Of a stretch of DNA of 64,000 nt, positions 1 through 8,273 are shown one piece after another. Each line of letters starts with the position of its first letter. The stretch's first letter is position 1. This DNA comes from Aquincola tertiaricarbonis (lineage in GTDB: Bacteria; Pseudomonadota; Gammaproteobacteria; Burkholderiales; Burkholderiaceae_C), in the NCBI RefSeq assembly GCF_023573145.1, contig NZ_CP097635.1, forward strand, positions 186,001-250,000, written 5' to 3'. The position numbers were made by a program, and so were the translations under genes. The notes below the pieces were generated by a model that worked only from the letters and a program-made list of their open reading frames with translations, searched no databases and was not told the origin of the DNA.

Positions 1-171
1 CTGCACCGTGACTGGCGAGCCGGCGGCCGCGCCCTGCGCACGGCTCATGGCCTGCGCAAAGGCGCCCACGTCGGCCAGCGACAGGCCATAGCCTGCCCGC
101 AGCGCCGGCGTGGCGCCGCCCATGCCGGCAGCGTCGATGCCCGGCAAGGAAGCGAAGGAAGCATTCAGCAT
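1..171 (-). CDS. Type III secretion inner-rod protein, SctI/HrpB-like (partial, 3' end outside window)
   Basis: An open frame starts with ATG at 171 and runs off the left edge, so only the first 57 residues are visible. They are Ala/Gly-rich, with a helix-like stretch (LSLADVGAFAQAMSRAQG). The start lies 10 nt after the stop of the needle-like gene. In many type III loci the gene after the needle subunit encodes the inner rod SctI (YscI/HrpB), a small protein linking the export gate to the needle. The call rests on this position plus loose resemblance and is not proven by a motif. It is the last visible gene of the minus-strand operon that begins near 6431. Confidence 0.45.
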   Translation of the reverse strand, partial: MLNASFASLPGIDAAGMGGATPALRAGYGLSLADVGAFAQAMSRAQGAAAGSPVTVQ

Positions 172-181
172 CGCCGCCCCG

Positions 182-487
182 TCAGTTCTTCTGCGCCATG
201 GTCTTCAGCGCTTCACCGGCCGAGGTGATGGTCGAGTGCGAGCTGGTGGACAGGAAGCCCATCTGCATGGCCTGCGTGCTCAGCATGGTCACGGTGGCGG
301 GCTTGTCGTCGCCGTCGATGATGCGGCCCGAGATGGACTCCAGGTCGGCGGCCTTGCGGTCCAGCGTCTGGCCCCAGGCGGTGGCCATGGCCTCGTACCA
401 GCTGCCCTCGCGCGATTTGCCGCCACTGCTGCTGGTGCTCAAGGGCGCCAGGGCCACCATGCCCATGGGATCGATGGAATTGCTCAT
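182..487 (-). CDS. Needle-like small type III secretion subunit (SctF position)
   Basis: This is a 101-aa protein without a signal peptide. A Ser/Gly-rich head (residues 1-27) precedes a helical body starting GSWYEAMATAWG (28-39) and ending STITSAGEALKTMAQKN. Needle subunits (YscF/MxiH/PrgI) are also short helical hairpins with a conserved tail, and the gene sits between sctD and the sctI-like gene, where a needle gene is expected. The sequence does not match the classic family clearly. Residues 28-101 resemble the last 83 residues of the 223-aa protein at 8274-8945, with 13 of 29 identities in the first helix. It could be the needle or another exported structural protein. Confidence 0.55.
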   Translation of the reverse strand: MSNSIDPMGMVALAPLSTSSSGGKSREGSWYEAMATAWGQTLDRKAADLESISGRIIDGDDKPATVTMLSTQAMQMGFLSTSSHSTITSAGEALKTMAQKN

Positions 488-527
488 TGCTTGCTCTCCT
501 GCATGTGCCCGCTGAAGCGGGGGTTTC

Positions 528-1709
528 TCAGAACACGAGCGGCGTCACGGCGCCGTCCCGATCCAGCAGCACGCGGTGCCGCTCGATGCCGGCGATGCGA
601 TGCCCCGTGGGCAGCAGCGCACCTTCGAAATAACGGGTGCCGTCGGCGGTGACGACATAAGGCGGCTCACCCGGCACGATGGACGCGAGCCGCTTGCCGG
701 GGTCGTCCACCACCGGCACCGGGCCGGGTGGCGCCGGCGGCGGCAGGTTGCGCGCGTCGATCGCGGCCAGGCCGGGCACGTCGCGGCGGGCGGCATCGCG
801 CACCCGCTCCAGGCGGCTGGCATCGGCCTCCCGGGTGGTGACGGCCACCGCGCCCTCGCCCACCGCGCGGGCCTGCGCCGGCACGCCGTTGATGCGGTAC
901 ACGTCGGCCACCGCATCGGCCACCTGCTGGTTGACATGCACCTGCCAGCGGGCCGGCAATGGCTGCGCGGCCAACAGCTGCTCGGCCTGCGCGCGCTGGG
1001 CGCCGGTGTCCAGGTAGCCGGTGACCAGCAGGCCATGGCCTTCGGCGTCGGGCCGCACCCGCAGCTGACCCAGCCCGGCCGCCTGCAGCGTGGCCTGCGC
1101 CTGCTGCGCCAGCGGCTCACGCGCCGGGGCCGCGGCCGGCTGGGTGTAGGCCGAGGCCAGCATGCCCACCGACACCGCGGCCAGCGCACCACCGCCGGCC
1201 ACCAGGGCCTGCCAACCGCGACGGCCGGCCCACCACGGCGTGCGGCGGGCCGTCGCGCTGGGCGCCAGCACTTCATCGGTGGCCGTGGCCAGCGGTGGCC
1301 AAGCGCCGTCAGGGGTCTGCGCGGCGGCCTGGCGAGCCTCGGGCTGCGGCTGGTCCGCCGCGTCCATCGCCCGCACCAGGCCGACGCGCACCGGGCCCAG
1401 CACCAATTCGGCATCGGGCGCGCAATGCGTGCTCTGGCCTGCGGACAGCGACTGGCCGGCCACCTGGGCCCGGCCTTGCAGCACTTGCACCGACAGCGCC
1501 TGCGGCTGCAGGCACAAGCGCAGCGCCAGCGGCAGGCCGGCCAGGCCCCGCAGCACGATGTCGCAATCGGCACTGCCGCCCAACGTGAACGGCAGCCCCG
1601 GCGGCACCGGCGCGCAGGCGCCGCGTTGCGGGCCGGCCAGCACCTGCAGTTGCAGGCCGTGGCTGGCCGCGTCGGCCAGCGGCAGATCGGATTCGACGGG
1701 CGGGTGCAT
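528..1709 (-). CDS. sctD: Type III secretion inner-membrane ring protein SctD (YscD/HrpQ family)
   Basis: This 393-aa protein has the SctD layout. A cytoplasmic FHA-like domain lies at about residues 18-112, followed by a Pro/Ala-rich linker. One transmembrane helix follows at about 167-188, then a periplasmic part with ring-building (BON/YscD-type) repeats at about 205-330. SctD forms the outer of the two inner-membrane rings and contacts the secretin. The gene starts 2 nt after the secretin stop codon and ends 40 nt before the needle-like gene, so it belongs to the same minus-strand operon. The start ATG at 1709 fits the beginning of the FHA region. Family assignment is strong from layout and context. 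Confidence 0.82.
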   Translation of the reverse strand: MHPPVESDLPLADAASHGLQLQVLAGPQRGACAPVPPGLPFTLGGSADCDIVLRGLAGLPLALRLCLQPQALSVQVLQGRAQVAGQSLSAGQSTHCAPDAELVLGPVRVGLVRAMDAADQPQPEARQAAAQTPDGAWPPLATATDEVLAPSATARRTPWWAGRRGWQALVAGGGALAAVSVGMLASAYTQPAAAPAREPLAQQAQATLQAAGLGQLRVRPDAEGHGLLVTGYLDTGAQRAQAEQLLAAQPLPARWQVHVNQQVADAVADVYRINGVPAQARAVGEGAVAVTTREADASRLERVRDAARRDVPGLAAIDARNLPPPAPPGPVPVVDDPGKRLASIVPGEPPYVVTADGTRYFEGALLPTGHRIAGIERHRVLLDRDGAVTPLVF

Positions 1710-1711
1710 GG

Positions 1712-3598
1712 TCAGCGGGAGGTGGGCGTCGGGGGCAGCGGCTGCTCGGGCGGCAGCCCACCAGGGGCCACCGGGGCGGTGACGGCGGGCGGGGCGGGCA
1801 CCGGCGGCGCCGGGGGCACCGCCGCCCTTGCCTGCCGGCCGGCCGACAGCCGCGGCGAGATGAGGAACATGCGCTCCACCCGGCTGGTGCCCTGGCTGGT
1901 GTTGCGGAACAGGTTGCCGAGCACCGGCACGTCGCCCAGGCCCGGCACCTTGGTCACGCCGTCGTTGCTGGACTCGCGGGTGATGCCGCCCAGCAGCAGG
2001 CTTTCGCCTTCGAAGATCAGCGCCTGGGTGTTGACGGCCGAGCGCTCGACCACCGGCAGCGTGTCCACCACGCGGGTGCTGGACAAGGCGCCGTCCTCGA
2101 TGGACACCAGCATCTTGATGCGCACCTCGCCGTTGTCCTTGAACACATGCGGCGTCACGCGCAGCGTGGTGCCGGCCGAGACGTTGAAGAGGTCGACGTC
2201 TTCACGGCCCGCCACGCGAACGTAGAAGGTGCTGCTGTTGTCGAACACCGCCTCCACGTTGGACAGCGTGAGCACCTGCGGGCTGGACACCACCTTGGCC
2301 GCGCCCTGGTCTTCCAGCAGGTTGACGCGGGCGATGAATTCACGCGCATCGCCCAGCACGGCGGAGACGAAGCCGCCGCGGCCGACGGGCGTGATGTCGG
2401 CCGGCGCGGTGCCCGGCGCCAGGCCGCGGTCGCTGGCATCGCCACGGCCGAACAGCAGCGAGCTGCGGCCGCGCGAGTAGCGCCAGTTGATGCCCAGCTC
2501 CTTCAGCCGCTCGGTGTTGACGTCGATGATGGTGGCTTCGATCTCCAGCGTCTGTGGCTCGATGTCGAGCGCCGAGATCAGTTGCTCGTACTGCGCCAGC
2601 CGGTCGGGGGCATCACGCACGATGACGGCATTGAGCCGGGCATCGGCCTCCACCCGCACCATCGCGCCATCGGCCAGCGACAAGGCCTGCGGTGCCAGCG
2701 GCGGCAGCGCCGAGCCGGCGGCGGCGTTGGGCATGGCGCCAGCGACGCCAGGAGCGCCATAGGCCGCGGCCAGCACCGGCCCCGAGGCCATGCCCGCATC
2801 GGCCTGGGGCCCGCCCAGCGTGCCCTGGCCGGCGGTGCCAGCTGTATTGCCGCCATAAGGCCGGGCCGCACGCTGCCCGCGCAGGCCCGGCACGGTGCCG
2901 GCGGCCGGCTGCTCAAGCGACTGCACCGCCACCTGGCTGCGCGACTGCGAGCTCATCATCGCCCGCACGATGCTGGCCACGCCCGGCAGCACCACCTGGC
3001 GGCCACCGAAGCTGATGCTGACGTCCTGCGCCCACGCATAACGCAGGTAGAACACCTTGAAGCCGCTGGGCGGGCCGGTGCGGTCGCTCACCAGCTGCGC
3101 GCGGGTGATCTCCTCCACCTGCTCCATGAAGCGCCGGGTGCCGCTGACGATCAACGTGCCGTCTTCGGTGCTGCGCACGGTGTTGCGGGCATCGGGCAGC
3201 CGCATCTCCAGCACGTTGCGCTGCACCCGGGCCGCCAGCGAAGGCGCCACCGGCAGCGTGCGCGTCACCATGTCGGCCGGCGCATAGATGTGCAGCACCG
3301 CGCCGTCGTAGTACTCCACCAGGTTGAAGGCGCGGGCGATGTTGCGCCACACCCGCGCCGCCGGGCCGCTGAAGCTGCCATTGACCGCACCCTTGACGCT
3401 GGGGCTCACCGACACCGGCACGTCCACCAGGCCGAACAGGTCCTGCAGGAAGGCGGCGATCGGCTGCTCGCGCGCGGTGAGCTGCACTTCGCGGTCCGCG
3501 AAGGGAATGGGCATGGCCTGAGCGGGCGGCGCGGCCATCAGCGCGGTGAGCACGGCCGCCAGCAGGGCCACCAGCCAGGTCAGCCAGACGCGTTTCAT
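1712..3598 (-). CDS. sctC: Type III secretion outer-membrane secretin SctC (HrcC/YscC)
   Basis: This 628-aa protein begins with a Sec signal peptide (about residues 1-28, ending PPAQA). N0/N1 ring domains follow, with the N3 domain near LNAVIVRDAPDRL, and then the secretin beta-barrel domain containing ALIFEGESLLLGGI and VPGLGDVPVLGNLFR. It forms the outer-membrane pore of the injectisome. A Gly/Ala-rich insert of roughly 90 residues lies at about 215-300. The start at 3598 was chosen over an upstream in-frame ATG at 3703 because it gives the signal peptide and makes a 4-nt ATGA overlap with sctV. The C-terminal tail is Pro-rich and may contact a pilotin. Confidence 0.93.
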   Translation of the reverse strand: MKRVWLTWLVALLAAVLTALMAAPPAQAMPIPFADREVQLTAREQPIAAFLQDLFGLVDVPVSVSPSVKGAVNGSFSGPAARVWRNIARAFNLVEYYDGAVLHIYAPADMVTRTLPVAPSLAARVQRNVLEMRLPDARNTVRSTEDGTLIVSGTRRFMEQVEEITRAQLVSDRTGPPSGFKVFYLRYAWAQDVSISFGGRQVVLPGVASIVRAMMSSQSRSQVAVQSLEQPAAGTVPGLRGQRAARPYGGNTAGTAGQGTLGGPQADAGMASGPVLAAAYGAPGVAGAMPNAAAGSALPPLAPQALSLADGAMVRVEADARLNAVIVRDAPDRLAQYEQLISALDIEPQTLEIEATIIDVNTERLKELGINWRYSRGRSSLLFGRGDASDRGLAPGTAPADITPVGRGGFVSAVLGDAREFIARVNLLEDQGAAKVVSSPQVLTLSNVEAVFDNSSTFYVRVAGREDVDLFNVSAGTTLRVTPHVFKDNGEVRIKMLVSIEDGALSSTRVVDTLPVVERSAVNTQALIFEGESLLLGGITRESSNDGVTKVPGLGDVPVLGNLFRNTSQGTSRVERMFLISPRLSAGRQARAAVPPAPPVPAPPAVTAPVAPGGLPPEQPLPPTPTSR

Positions 3599-5553
3599 GC
3601 CGCCTCCAGCATCGGCGCGCCCGGGGCGGCCACACGGTCGGCCACGTCGAGCTGCAGCGTGGGCACCAGCTCGTGGAAACTCAGCACAGGGGTGTCGAAG
3701 CATTCGTTCTCGATCAGCTTGCGCACGTGGCGCCGGATGTCCACCGCCGCCACCACGGCCGCGGGTTGATGGGCCTGCACCGACTGCACCAGGGCAGCGA
3801 TCACCGCCTGCGCCTGCTGCGGTTCCAGGGCCAGCTGCTGCACGCCGTTGCTCACGCGCACGGCCTGCCGCAGCTGTTCTTCCAGGTCGGGCATCAGCAG
3901 CACGGCGCGCAGCCGGCCGGTGGGCGCGCAGCGGTGGCTGAGCTGGCGCTTGAGCGCGATGCGGGCCAGCTCGGTCAGCGCATACACATCTTTCTCGCGC
4001 TGCGCGGCATCGGCCAACGCTTCCAGGATGTCGCGGGCATGGCGGATGGGCACTTCCTCTTCCACCAGCCGGCGCAACAGCTCAGCCACCTTCTGCAGCG
4101 GCAGCGCACGCAGCACTTCCTTCACCACCTCGGGCATGTCCTGGCCAGCGCGGTGCAGCCAGGCGCTGGCCTCCTGCGTGCCGAAGAACAAGGCCAGGTG
4201 GCGCCGCAGCGCCTGGCGCGACGACTCGGCCAGCAAGGCCGCCAGCTGGTCGGGCGGCAGGCCTGCGGGCAGCACGCCGGTGGCCATGGGCACGTCGAAG
4301 GCCAGCAGCCGCCAGCCTTCGGCCGGCACGGCATGCACCGCCACCCGCGGCAGCGGCAGGCCCAGCTCCAGGTTGATGCGGTCCAGCATCGCTTCCAGCG
4401 CCTGCATCAACCGCGGTGCGCTGGCATGCTGCAAGGCCGTGGCCGGCACTTCCAGCTGCAGCGCCGAGCTGGGCCGCGGCACCGGCGGCGCGGTGTGCAG
4501 CACCGTGGGCGGCGTGTCCTTGCGGCGCAGCAGCGATTCACGCGCGGGCCGCGAGAACTGCAGCCAGCGCGCCCGCAGCGCGGGCATCAGCAGCGCGCCC
4601 GCGGCGGCAAAGGCCAGGCCCAGCAGCGCGAACACGTACCAGGGAAAACCGGGCACCAGCGCCAGCAGCAGGCACAGGCCGCCGGCCACCAGCAGCACCC
4701 GCGGCTTGGCCCCCACCTGACGCACGATGGCGTCGCCCAGGTGGCGGTCCTGCTCGTCGTCGCCCGCGCGGGTGACGATCAGGCCGGCCGACATGGCCGC
4801 CAGCAGCGCCGGGATCTGCGCCACCATGCCGTCGCCGATGGTGAGCACCGAGTACTTGACCAGCGCCGCGCCCACCGGCATGCCCTGCTGCAGCACGCCC
4901 ACGCCCAGGCCGCCCAGCAGGTTGATGACGATGATGACGATGCCCGCGATGGCATCGCCCTTGACGAACTTCATCGCGCCGTCCAGGCTGCCGTGCAGCT
5001 TGCTTTCCAGCTCCAGCTCGCGGCGCTTGCGGCGGGCTTCGTCCTTGTCCAGCAGGCCCGAGCGCAGGTCGGAGTCGATGGACAGCTGCTTGCCCGGCAT
5101 CGCATCCAGCGAGAAGCGGGCCGCCACCTCGGCCACCCGTTCGGCGCCCTTGGCGATGACGATGAACTGCACCACGGTGATGATGAGGAACACCACCAGG
5201 CCCACCACCAGGCTGCCGCCCGCCACCATGTGGCCGAAGGCGTCGATGATGTGGCCGGCATGCCCTTCCAGCAGGATGAGCTTGGTGGTGGCCACCGACA
5301 CCGCCAGCCGGAACAGCGTGGTGATGAGCAGCACGCTGGGAAACACCGAGAACTCCAGCGGCGAGCTGATGTACAGCGACACCAGCAGCAGCAGCACGCC
5401 GATGGCGATGTTCACGGCCACCATCGCGTCGATGAGCAGCGGCGTCAGCGTGAGCACCATCATCGCCATGATGGCCAGCACGCCGGCCACCAGCAGCAGG
5501 TCGCTGACGCTCGAGCGCCGGGCGGCGGCGCCGTGATGCAGTGGCGTGGTCAT
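3595..5553 (-). CDS. sctV: Type III secretion export-gate protein SctV (FlhA/HrcV family)
   Basis: This 652-aa protein has about eight transmembrane helices in its first half. The family signature appears as MPGKQLSIDSDLRSGLLD near residues 152-170, before a large cytosolic C-domain that forms the nonameric ring receiving chaperone-substrate complexes. The start ATG at 5553 overlaps the stop codon of the upstream transglycosylase gene by 4 nt. The open frame continues further upstream, but that part is a shadow of the transglycosylase. The stop codon overlaps the sctC start, so translation is probably coupled along the operon. Length and signature match injectisome rather than flagellar members only by context, since FlhA is close in sequence. 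Confidence 0.93.
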   Translation of the reverse strand: MTTPLHHGAAARRSSVSDLLLVAGVLAIMAMMVLTLTPLLIDAMVAVNIAIGVLLLLVSLYISSPLEFSVFPSVLLITTLFRLAVSVATTKLILLEGHAGHIIDAFGHMVAGGSLVVGLVVFLIITVVQFIVIAKGAERVAEVAARFSLDAMPGKQLSIDSDLRSGLLDKDEARRKRRELELESKLHGSLDGAMKFVKGDAIAGIVIIVINLLGGLGVGVLQQGMPVGAALVKYSVLTIGDGMVAQIPALLAAMSAGLIVTRAGDDEQDRHLGDAIVRQVGAKPRVLLVAGGLCLLLALVPGFPWYVFALLGLAFAAAGALLMPALRARWLQFSRPARESLLRRKDTPPTVLHTAPPVPRPSSALQLEVPATALQHASAPRLMQALEAMLDRINLELGLPLPRVAVHAVPAEGWRLLAFDVPMATGVLPAGLPPDQLAALLAESSRQALRRHLALFFGTQEASAWLHRAGQDMPEVVKEVLRALPLQKVAELLRRLVEEEVPIRHARDILEALADAAQREKDVYALTELARIALKRQLSHRCAPTGRLRAVLLMPDLEEQLRQAVRVSNGVQQLALEPQQAQAVIAALVQSVQAHQPAAVVAAVDIRRHVRKLIENECFDTPVLSFHELVPTLQLDVADRVAAPGAPMLEAA

Positions 5554-6431
5554 GGCTGGGCCACCCGTTGCAGGGCGGGTAGCGCCTGCGGCGCAAAGCC
5601 GGCCAGCCAGCGGTAGCGCTGCATCACCTGCTGCACATAGCCCTGCGTCTCGGCATAAGGCGGTATGCGGCGGCCATGGCGTTCCACCGCGCCTTCGCCC
5701 GCGTTGTAGGCGGCCAGCACCAGCGGCAGGTCGCCATCGAAGCGGCGTTGCAGCAGCTTGAGGTAGCTCGCGCTCACCGCCAGGTTGGCACCGGGGTCGC
5801 TCAAGGCCGCTTCGGCCTGCAGCCCGAAGCGGCGCGCGGTGGTGGGCATCACCTGCATCAGGCCGCGCGCACCGGCGGGCGACAGTGCCTGCGCCTGGTG
5901 GCGCGATTCCACGTGCGCGATGGCATGCAGCAGCAGCGGGTCGATGTCGTAGCGGCGTGCGGTGTCGTCCACCAGCGGCGCCAGCTGCATGGCCCGCAGC
6001 GCCTGCGGTGCGAGCGCGGGGCGGCCCTTCATCGACAGGGGCGCTGCCGTGCCGGGCACCGGCTGGGTGGACGGCGTCCACACGCTGGCCGGCTTGGGCG
6101 GCACAGGCGCCACCGGCGGCAAGGCCCGCACGGCCGTGCCGTCGATCTCGAACAACTTCAGGTACAGCGCTTGCCGCTGGGCCGGCGTGGCGGCGGAGGC
6201 TGCCGGGGCAGGCATTGCAGGCCGTGCGCAGGCTTCATCGGCCGTCAGGCGGAACTTGGCGCGTTGGGCGGGTGTCCACCCTTCGCAGGCCAAGCCCTCG
6301 GTGGCCTGGGCCATGGCGGAGCCGACGGCCAGCCAGGCCACCAGGCCCAGCCACGACGCCATGGCGGCCTGGACTTGCGGCATGAAGGGCCGACCACCGG
6401 AATGCTTCTGCAGGACTGCTTGCGTTGGCAT
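5550..6431 (-). CDS. Type III-associated lytic transglycosylase (SLT family)
   Basis: The C-terminal half is a soluble lytic transglycosylase domain with the catalytic Glu in HVESRHQAQALSPAGARGLM and the motif YNAGEGAVERHG. Such enzymes cleave peptidoglycan glycan strands and open the wall for assembling secretion systems (IpgF/HpaH-like). A hydrophobic segment ending GSAMAQA is a probable signal peptide. ATG at 6431 has a plausible GGAAAG ribosome site 9 nt upstream; ATG at 6383 would give a more standard signal peptide and is an alternative. This is the first gene of the minus-strand operon and overlaps sctV by 4 nt. Confidence 0.85.
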   Translation of the reverse strand: MPTQAVLQKHSGGRPFMPQVQAAMASWLGLVAWLAVGSAMAQATEGLACEGWTPAQRAKFRLTADEACARPAMPAPAASAATPAQRQALYLKLFEIDGTAVRALPPVAPVPPKPASVWTPSTQPVPGTAAPLSMKGRPALAPQALRAMQLAPLVDDTARRYDIDPLLLHAIAHVESRHQAQALSPAGARGLMQVMPTTARRFGLQAEAALSDPGANLAVSASYLKLLQRRFDGDLPLVLAAYNAGEGAVERHGRRIPPYAETQGYVQQVMQRYRWLAGFAPQALPALQRVAQP

Positions 6432-6733
6432 GTGTGAAGTCTTTCCGGCCCAGGCGCCGCCTTTCGTGACAGCACGCTGCCGGTTTGTTTCAAGCGATTA
6501 ACGCCCGCGGCCATGCCCCCGGTAACTAACAACGCGCGAGCGCGCACGCTTGCCTAGACAGGCTGGACGGCTCTTGCAGCAGGCCCGTGGTTGCACTCAG
6601 TGACAACGCCCTGTGCCCTGCCCTGACGATGGCAACCCTGACAGCCGGGGCGCCGGGTCCGTCTTTGCGGCGGTTCATGCGCCTGTCATGCGGGGTGCTG
6701 CACCATGGCCGCAGCCCCGCTCAACGGAGCACC
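6432..6733. other. Divergent intergenic region between the two type III operons
   Basis: About 300 bp separate the divergent transglycosylase-sctV operon and the sctU operon. I find no gene with coding character here. Both operon promoters must lie in it. The inverted-repeat box seen before other type III-linked genes (core AGCTrGGGCGCACCCCA) is not recognisable here. Confidence 0.5.
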
Positions 6734-7810
6734 ATGGCGGACAAGAACGACGGCGGCGACAAGACCGAACAGCCCACACCGAAAAAGCTCCTGGATGCCC
6801 GCAAGAAGGGGCAGGTGCCCAAGAGCAAGGACCTCACCAGCACGGTCGAGCTGCTGGTGTGGTTCGGCCTGGCCGTGCTGGCGCTGGGCCCGGTGACGCA
6901 CGAGCTGGGCGCGGTGATGGAAGCCGCGCTGGTCAGCATCGGGCAGCCCTTTGCCGTGGCCGCGCCCCGGCTGGCGGCGCATGCGCTGCAGGCGCTGCTG
7001 CTCATCAGCGCCTGGCTGCTGCTGCCGGTGGCGGCGGTGGGCGTGCTCACCGAGTTCCTGCAGGCCGGGCCGGTGTTTGCGCTGGACAAGGTCAAGCCCA
7101 AGCTGGAGAACATGAACCCGGTGGAAGGCGTCAAGCGCATGTTCACCATGGACAACCTGGTGGAGGTGGCCAAGGCGGTGGCCAAGACCGCGCTGCTGCT
7201 GGCCATCGGCTGGCTGGTGCTGCGGTCGCTGCTGCCGCAGGTGGCCCTGCTGCCGCTGAGCACACGGCCCGCGCTGGTGGGCACCGCCTTGTGGGAAGTG
7301 GCGCGCCCGGTGCTGCTATGGACGGTGGTCGTCTTCGTGCTGGTGGCGGTGCTGGACGCGGCCTACCAGCGCTGGAGCTTCACCAAGAAGATGCGCATGA
7401 GCCGCCGCGACATCCGCCAGGAAGGCAAGGACAACGAAGGCGACCCGATGATCAAGGCCCAGCGCCGGCAGGCGCACGAAGAATGGTCGCAGCGCAACTC
7501 CGCCCAGGCTGCCCGGCAGGCCAACGTGCTGGTGGTCAACCCCACCCACGTGGCCATTGCCATCGACTACGACCGCGAGACCTGCCCGGTGCCCACGCTG
7601 GCCGCCAAGGGCGAGGACGAGGTGGCCCGCCAGATGCGCGAGGCAGCCGAGGAGGCCGGCGTGCCCATCCTGCGCAACGTGGGCCTGGCGCGTGACCTGC
7701 TGGCGCGCGGCGAGGTGGGCGAGCTGGTGCCGGCCGACCTGTTCGACGTGATCGCCGAGGTGATCCTGTGGGCGCGCAGCGAGCGCCAGCGGCGCGGGTC
7801 CGACGCATGA
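6734..7810 (+). CDS. sctU: Type III secretion export-switch protein SctU (FlhB/HrcU family)
   Basis: This 358-aa protein starts with the typical FlhB/SctU opening DKTEQPTPKKLLDARKKGQV. Four transmembrane helices follow, and then a cytosolic domain with the self-cleavage motif NPTH at residues 269-272. Cleavage between Asn and Pro switches substrate export from needle or rod subunits to translocators and effectors. The ATG at 6734 was chosen because the family N-terminus begins there; the open frame upstream to 6587 has no family character. It opens the plus-strand operon and overlaps the next gene by 4 nt. Confidence 0.94.
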   Translation: MADKNDGGDKTEQPTPKKLLDARKKGQVPKSKDLTSTVELLVWFGLAVLALGPVTHELGAVMEAALVSIGQPFAVAAPRLAAHALQALLLISAWLLLPVAAVGVLTEFLQAGPVFALDKVKPKLENMNPVEGVKRMFTMDNLVEVAKAVAKTALLLAIGWLVLRSLLPQVALLPLSTRPALVGTALWEVARPVLLWTVVVFVLVAVLDAAYQRWSFTKKMRMSRRDIRQEGKDNEGDPMIKAQRRQAHEEWSQRNSAQAARQANVLVVNPTHVAIAIDYDRETCPVPTLAAKGEDEVARQMREAAEEAGVPILRNVGLARDLLARGEVGELVPADLFDVIAEVILWARSERQRRGSDA

Positions 7811-8139
7811 CCGACACCCCCAGCTTGTCCATACAACTGCTGAGCACGGCGCTGGCGCTGGGCTTCGTGCTGCTGCTGGCCTGGGTGGGCCTGCGCCTGC
7901 TCAAGCGGCTGCAGGCAGGCCGCGCAGGCAGCGCATCGGCCAGCGCGCCGCAGGTGCTGCACAGCGTGGCCCTGGGCCCGCGCGAGCGCCTGGTGAGCGT
8001 GCGCCACCGCGGCCGCGAGTACCTGCTGGGCGTCACGCCCGGGGCCATCAACCTCATCGATGCCGACGTGCGGCCCGCGCCGCTGGAAGCCACGCGGCCG
8101 GCCGGCGCGGGCAGCGATACGGACACGGGCGCACCCTAG
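7807..8139 (+). CDS. FliO-like small membrane protein in the type III operon
   Basis: This 110-aa protein has one N-terminal transmembrane helix (about residues 9-31), a basic stretch, and a small beta-rich domain (VLHSVALGPRERLVSVRHRGREYLLGV) typical of the flagellar assembly factor FliO. FliO helps assemble the FliP/FliR export-gate complex in flagella; injectisomes normally lack a counterpart. Its ATG overlaps the sctU stop (ATGA), so the two are translationally coupled. The domain resemblance is clear to the eye but the family is short and variable. The stop codon lies inside the regulatory box of the next gene. Confidence 0.7.
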   Translation: MTDTPSLSIQLLSTALALGFVLLLAWVGLRLLKRLQAGRAGSASASAPQVLHSVALGPRERLVSVRHRGREYLLGVTPGAINLIDADVRPAPLEATRPAGAGSDTDTGAP

Positions 8140-8159
8140 CTATGGCGCGCACCAGCTAC
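8134..8159 (+). promoter_or_regulatory. Inverted-repeat box, copy D, upstream of the 223-aa type III-linked gene
   Basis: The sequence around the stop codon of the FliO-like gene reads CCCTAGCTATGGCGCGCACC followed by AGCTAC. It resembles the box found before the genes at 16830, 19140 and 47784 (core AGCTrGGGCGCACCCCA). It ends 114 nt before the ATG at 8274. The 9-mer TGCAATGCA occurs at 8180-8188, 20 nt after the box; the same 9-mer occurs about 20 nt after copy C. This is the most divergent of the four copies. The role as an activator or sigma-factor site is inferred. Confidence 0.45.
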
Positions 8160-8273
8160 ACGCCCAAGGCCGCAACGCTTGCAATGCACTCCGTCAGCGC
8201 TGCCAACGAAGTGCAGCGCGGCGCGGGGTCCGGAGGGCCGGCACCCGCCTCGATCACCTAGTAGGAGAGAAGC

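Noticed and set aside
3673..5616. 647-codon plus-strand frame opposite sctV
   Set aside because: It is an antisense shadow with His/Gln-rich nonsense; sctV on the other strand has the family signature.
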